Below, piece after piece: positions 60,650 to 64,000 of a stretch of 64,000 bases of DNA. The notes under the pieces are model-generated. The model worked only from the letters and a program-made list of their open reading frames with translations, searched no databases and had not been told where the DNA came from. Each line of letters opens with the position of its first letter. Within the stretch, counting starts at the first letter, position 1. Origin of the DNA: Streptomyces sp. A0958 (GTDB taxonomy: Bacteria > Actinomycetota > Actinomycetes > Streptomycetales > Streptomycetaceae); assembly GCF_004795035.1 (NCBI RefSeq), contig NZ_SSBK01000008.1, positions 169,826 to 233,825 of the forward strand, in the 5' to 3' direction. Made by a program: the position numbers and the translations under genes.

Positions 60650-61783
60650 ATGCCCATGGACAAGGACGCACTGCCTCTTCTGAAGCACACCAACCCTGTC
60701 TACGGCTCCGGCGCCAGGGTACTCATCAACGGCTTCGGAGAAGTCACAGCGGTTGACGACCCCAGCGGCGCTGTTCGCCGGCTCCTGGCGCTCCTGGACG
60801 GAACCCGATCTCCCGTGGCGGTCCACGAGGCGCTGTCCGCTGATCACCCCGAGGTGACCCTGGACGAGACCGTAGCGGTGCTGGAGCAGTTCGATGCTGC
60901 GGGGTTCCTGCTCAACGCGGCTGCCTCACCCGAGGGACTCCTCGACGAGTACGAGCTGAGCCGCTGGAAGCGGAATATCAACTTCTTCGGCTCGTACGCA
61001 CGGCTCGCCGACAACAAATACGAGATGCAGGCGAAGCTCCGCGACTGCAGGGTCGCCCTGCTCGGACTCGGCGGGCTCGGCTGCCATCTCCTGCTCGACA
61101 TGGCCGGGCTGGGGATCGGCAACGTTCGTGTGGTCGAGTTCGACCGCGTCGAGCTGTCCAACCTGAACCGGCAGATTCTCTACCGTGAGGCCGATCTCGG
61201 ACAGAGCAAACTCCCGCTGGCCGTCGAAAGGGTCAAGGAGTTCAACTCCCGCATGCACGTGGACCCGGTGGACATGAGGATCAGCTCGGTCCAGGACGTC
61301 ATCGACGTCATTACCGGGTGTGACGTCGTCATCTGTGTCGCGGACCGCCCGAAGGTCGAGATCATGAGCTGGGTCAACCAGGCCTGCGCGCAGACCGGAA
61401 TCCCGTTCACCACGGGTGGCCTGGACACCCAGCGCGCCTTCTACTACACGGTGGTTCCCGGTGCGACCGGCTGTGTGCAGTGCTGGCGGCGTCAGGTCTC
61501 CGAGACAGATCCGGTGTCGGACGGGCTTCTCAACGAGAAGACGGAACGCCGGATCGGTGGCGACAACGCGGCGTTCGTCCCATTGGTGACAATGACGACA
61601 GGCTTCCTGCTCGGCGAGCTGACCCGTCTGGTCACCAAGATGGCCCCCGCAGTAGCCACCAATCGCCTGATGGAACTGCGTTTCCAGGACTACGCGATGA
61701 CCGAGGCGGAACACTGGACCCGGGCAGCGGACTGCCCAGTGTGCGGGGAAGCCGCACACGTCCACCCCTTTACGATCGGCTGA
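60650..61783 (+). CDS. ThiF/E1-like adenylating enzyme with leader-binding-like N-terminus
   Basis: The protein has 377 residues. Residues 1-90 resemble a PqqD-like RiPP recognition element (VYGSGARVLINGFGEVTAV, then VAVHEALSADHP). Residues about 110-330 are an E1-type adenylation domain: nucleotide motif LLGLGGLG (137-144), EFDRVELSNLNRQ, and Lys187. Two CxxC pairs (CVQC and CPVC) form the structural zinc site. Relatives with peptide substrates are MccB of microcin C and PaaA of pantocin. ATG at 60650 has AGGAG five bases upstream. It is followed after one base by an MFS exporter gene. Confidence 0.86.
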   Translation: MPMDKDALPLLKHTNPVYGSGARVLINGFGEVTAVDDPSGAVRRLLALLDGTRSPVAVHEALSADHPEVTLDETVAVLEQFDAAGFLLNAAASPEGLLDEYELSRWKRNINFFGSYARLADNKYEMQAKLRDCRVALLGLGGLGCHLLLDMAGLGIGNVRVVEFDRVELSNLNRQILYREADLGQSKLPLAVERVKEFNSRMHVDPVDMRISSVQDVIDVITGCDVVICVADRPKVEIMSWVNQACAQTGIPFTTGGLDTQRAFYYTVVPGATGCVQCWRRQVSETDPVSDGLLNEKTERRIGGDNAAFVPLVTMTTGFLLGELTRLVTKMAPAVATNRLMELRFQDYAMTEAEHWTRAADCPVCGEAAHVHPFTIG

Positions 61784-61784
61784 C

Positions 61785-63035
61785 ATGGGAAAGCGGTACT
61801 ACCTGCTCCTGAGCGCCTACTTGACCTCGTCGATAGGCAACTGGGTGTACAGAATCACCCTCCCGCTCCTGGTCCTGCACCAGACGGGATCGGCGCTGAG
61901 CACCAGCCTTGTGTACGTCGTCGAATACGTTCCCTTTCTCCTGCTCTCGCTGCCGGGCGGCGTCTGGGCCGACCGCTGGAACCGGCGCTCCATCCTGATC
62001 GGCGGCGACCTCGCGGCAGCGCTCCTCGCTTCAGCACTGGCCGTCCTGGTCATCGCGGGAACCACGCACCTGTGGCCGATTCTCCTGGCCGCCTTTCTGC
62101 TCGGGTGCGTCGACCCCGTCTACCATCCCGCGTTCCAGAGTCTCCTGCCCGACATCGTGGCCAAGGAGAAGCTGGGGAAGGCCAACGGCTGGTTGCAGTC
62201 CGGCGACAACCTGATGGTGATGCTCGGACCGGCCGTGGCGGGCGGAGCCATCGCGTTGTTCGGCTATGGCACGACGGTGACCTTCAACGCGTGCACCTTC
62301 TTCGTCTCGGCCGGCGCCATCCTGCTGATCGGCAAGGTGGGCTCTCCCGGACAGGACAGGACCGTGCGATCGTCCATCCTCAAGGACATCGGCGAGGCCG
62401 GCAAGTACATCGTCAAGAAGAACAAGGCGCTTCTGGCCGGATCGCTGATCTTCACCGGAACCAACTTCGCCACCTGGATCGTCCAGGCGAACTTCGTCTT
62501 CTACCTGACGACCTACCGACACTTGAACTCGACCGTGCTCGGTGTCGTGATCGGATGCCAGGGCGTTGGCGCCCTCGTGGGTGCGGCCCTGGCCGGACGC
62601 CTCAACGAAAGGTTCGACTCGGGGCGCATCATCATCGTCACCACGGCGATCGCGGGGTGCACCACCCTGATCCTGATCCCCCTGCGCGACCCCGTGCTCA
62701 TCGGGCTGGACTGGGCGCTGCTCTTCAGCTGCGCCTCGATCAACGTGGTGACCTGGTTCACGATGCGTCAGAAAATCGTGCCCGGCAATCTGCTGGGGCG
62801 GGTTGTCGCGAGTACGCGCATGCTGGCGTTCGCCTCGATCCCACTGGCCGCGCTACTCGGCGGTGTACTGGAGAGCAACTTCCACAACATCTACCTGATC
62901 ATGGTGGTGAGCGGGGTCGTCCGTCTGGGCATCGCGGCGCTCGCCTGGTTCTCCCCGCTGCGGGGTGACTCAAGGGCATCCGAGACGACGAAGGAGGGCC
63001 CGGCCCCATCACCGGTCGGGGAACAGACATCGTGA
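61785..63035 (+). CDS. MFS exporter of the peptide locus
   Basis: This is a 416-residue major-facilitator protein with about twelve hydrophobic segments. The first helix is YYLLLSAYLTSSIGNWVYRI, and motif A is LPGGVWADRWNRRSILIGG. The C-terminal 25 residues are charged and soluble. It resembles the MFS_3/enterobactin-exporter-like group and takes the position that MccC holds in microcin C clusters. It probably exports the modified peptide. Confidence 0.9.
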   Translation: MGKRYYLLLSAYLTSSIGNWVYRITLPLLVLHQTGSALSTSLVYVVEYVPFLLLSLPGGVWADRWNRRSILIGGDLAAALLASALAVLVIAGTTHLWPILLAAFLLGCVDPVYHPAFQSLLPDIVAKEKLGKANGWLQSGDNLMVMLGPAVAGGAIALFGYGTTVTFNACTFFVSAGAILLIGKVGSPGQDRTVRSSILKDIGEAGKYIVKKNKALLAGSLIFTGTNFATWIVQANFVFYLTTYRHLNSTVLGVVIGCQGVGALVGAALAGRLNERFDSGRIIIVTTAIAGCTTLILIPLRDPVLIGLDWALLFSCASINVVTWFTMRQKIVPGNLLGRVVASTRMLAFASIPLAALLGGVLESNFHNIYLIMVVSGVVRLGIAALAWFSPLRGDSRASETTKEGPAPSPVGEQTS

Positions 63036-63232
63036 ACGCGCGGTCGCGACCCGGCCCTGCCCAGCGCCGCGTCGTCCACGCGGAGCGCGGGCGCAGCGGC
63101 GAGCGTGCGTCGGGGCACAGCCGGGGAACTCCGGACAGGGCCCAGCGGTACCCCTTGCCTGCTGACGAAGGACCAGATCGGATCAAGCCCTGATCCGCCC
63201 TTCCAGCCCCACGACCTGCGAGGCCGACGCCT

Positions 63233-63766
63233 GTGCCCACTTCTGTTCCTCGCGTATCGGGCGCAGGCCGAGGTGATTCCGCAGAAGCACGCGCCTACCT
63301 CCTCCTCAAGGCACACCTGCACCTGCTCACCGAGGACCACAACGCACGCCGCGCCTACGAGGGCTGCGGAGACCCCAGCCTGATCACCGCCTGCCTCGGC
63401 GGGGTACGAAGCGGCCAGGACACCGAACGCATCCGGGGCCATCCGGCGATCGAATTCCTGCGCGGCCCGGCACGGCCGGGCCGGCCGCTCCTGGTCTCCG
63501 ACGGCGCCTACCTGCCGCACGAGAATGTCGGCCACGACCTCGCCTCCTACCTCATCGCCGGCCCGCGCACGGCCGCCGCGCACATCGTCGTCGACGCCGT
63601 CCGGTGCGCCCGGGAGCTGAGCGGCCCGTACGCGGACGACGCCACTGCCCTGGTCGCCCATCTCACCGGCGGGGGCGGGGAGCCCGGTTCGCCGTGCCGG
63701 TGCGGGGCTCGCGGCCGCGCTGCCCTTCTGGTCTCCGAGGGCCTCCACGTCCTGCTGAAGCTGTGA
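63233..63766 (+). pseudogene. PP2C-type phosphatase, N-terminally truncated
   Basis: The frame carries the C-terminal half of a PP2C protein phosphatase: LLTEDHNARRAYEG, PLLVSDGAYLPHENVGHDL and SGPYADDATALVAHL, including the SDG and DDAT metal-site segments. The N-terminal metal-binding strand is absent and the first 25 codons do not fit the family. A 177-residue product is possible from a GTG at 63233. The region after 63,767 to the window end has no recognisable gene. Confidence 0.6.
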
Positions 63767-64000
63767 CAGCAAGGGGCTGGGGTGCGCGGTGTGCTCTTCC
63801 AGGTGGTCTTTCGTGTGTGCGCCCGTTCGTCGGGGACAGGGCGGTGCTCGGCATCCTCCCCAAGACAGCCGAACCCCGGCTATTCACCGAAATTGTCCGA
63901 GCTGACGCCCTGACAGCAGAAAGGCGCCGTTGACCTGCAAGGATGCGCGTGTTGAGGACGTATCCGGGCAGAGGATCAAGGCACCTTTCTGGTGAACGAG

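Noticed and set aside
60650..61783. Thiamine or molybdopterin sulfur-carrier adenylase
   Set aside because: There is no thiS, moaD or rhodanese gene nearby, and the N-terminal 90 residues are not part of housekeeping ThiF/MoeB. The peptide-plus-exporter context fits RiPP enzymes better.
1..64000. tRNA or rRNA genes
   Set aside because: I saw no TTCGA/GGTTCGAATCC-type T-loop within a cloverleaf and no rRNA core sequence.
63767..64000. Possible gene at the right end of the window
   Set aside because: Short frames on both strands have no recognisable motif and the sequence is cut by the window edge.

Overview
The window is high-GC actinobacterial DNA, almost certainly Streptomyces. The evidence is an isorenieratene-type carotenoid locus (crtEIBV facing crtYTU), a SARP regulator, many GTGA/ATGA-coupled operons, GTG starts and many small decayed genes. 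The mix of biosynthetic clusters, duplicated repair genes and IS/deletion scars suggests an accessory region rather than core chromosome (inference).

Layout. 0.1-7.0 kb (minus strand): a sulfur operon, alpha/beta hydrolase - cysC - cysD - cysN - sulfonate-type ABC transporter (lipoprotein, ATPase, permease). 7.3-9.5 kb (minus): a DUF1905/YdeI-like protein, two VOC proteins and an AhpD-like protein. 9.9-12.1 kb: an MMPL exporter closed by a perfect terminator. 12.6-22.4 kb: carotenoid genes, with a FAD oxidoreductase carrying two compensating frameshifts, crtY-crtT-crtU on plus and crtE-crtI-crtB-crtV on minus, convergent on a shared terminator. 22.4-27.3 kb: decayed fragments, a SMI1/KNR4 protein and a MarR/MFS pair.

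26-35 kb: a small regulon. An ECF sigma factor is co-transcribed with an inverted MGMT-Ada fusion and an Ogt. Four promoters of the form TGCAACC-N15-GTGTTC precede the sigma gene itself, an AMP-ligase-like gene, the MFS/MarR pair and an MFS-SDR-cupin operon. A SARP gene lies in the middle.

35.7-52.4 kb: a biosynthetic cluster for an aromatic diazo compound of the cremeomycin type. GriI/GriH homologues make 3-amino-4-hydroxybenzoate, CreE/CreD homologues make nitrous acid from aspartate, and a CreM-like ligase would form the diazo group. Two flavin hydroxylases and two O-methyltransferases tailor the ring. metK, a PfkB kinase and metF may supply or recycle SAM and methyl groups. A degenerate Ada-type regulator is embedded in the operon.

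52.6-58.7 kb: a dense alkylation-repair island (two related 2OG-Fe(II) oxygenases, AdaA-AlkA fusion, Ogt, Ogt remnant, stand-alone Ada zinc domain, unknown protein, AlkB, Tag). Three of its transcription units share an upstream motif near CGTCCGAATCCCGCCAGCGC. I infer that it protects the producer from its own reactive diazo product.

59.2-63.0 kb: a compact putative RiPP locus: a LuxR-type regulator, a 19-residue peptide, a hairpin, an E1/ThiF-like enzyme with a leader-binding-like N-terminus, and an MFS exporter. The window ends in a truncated PP2C phosphatase gene and unassigned sequence.
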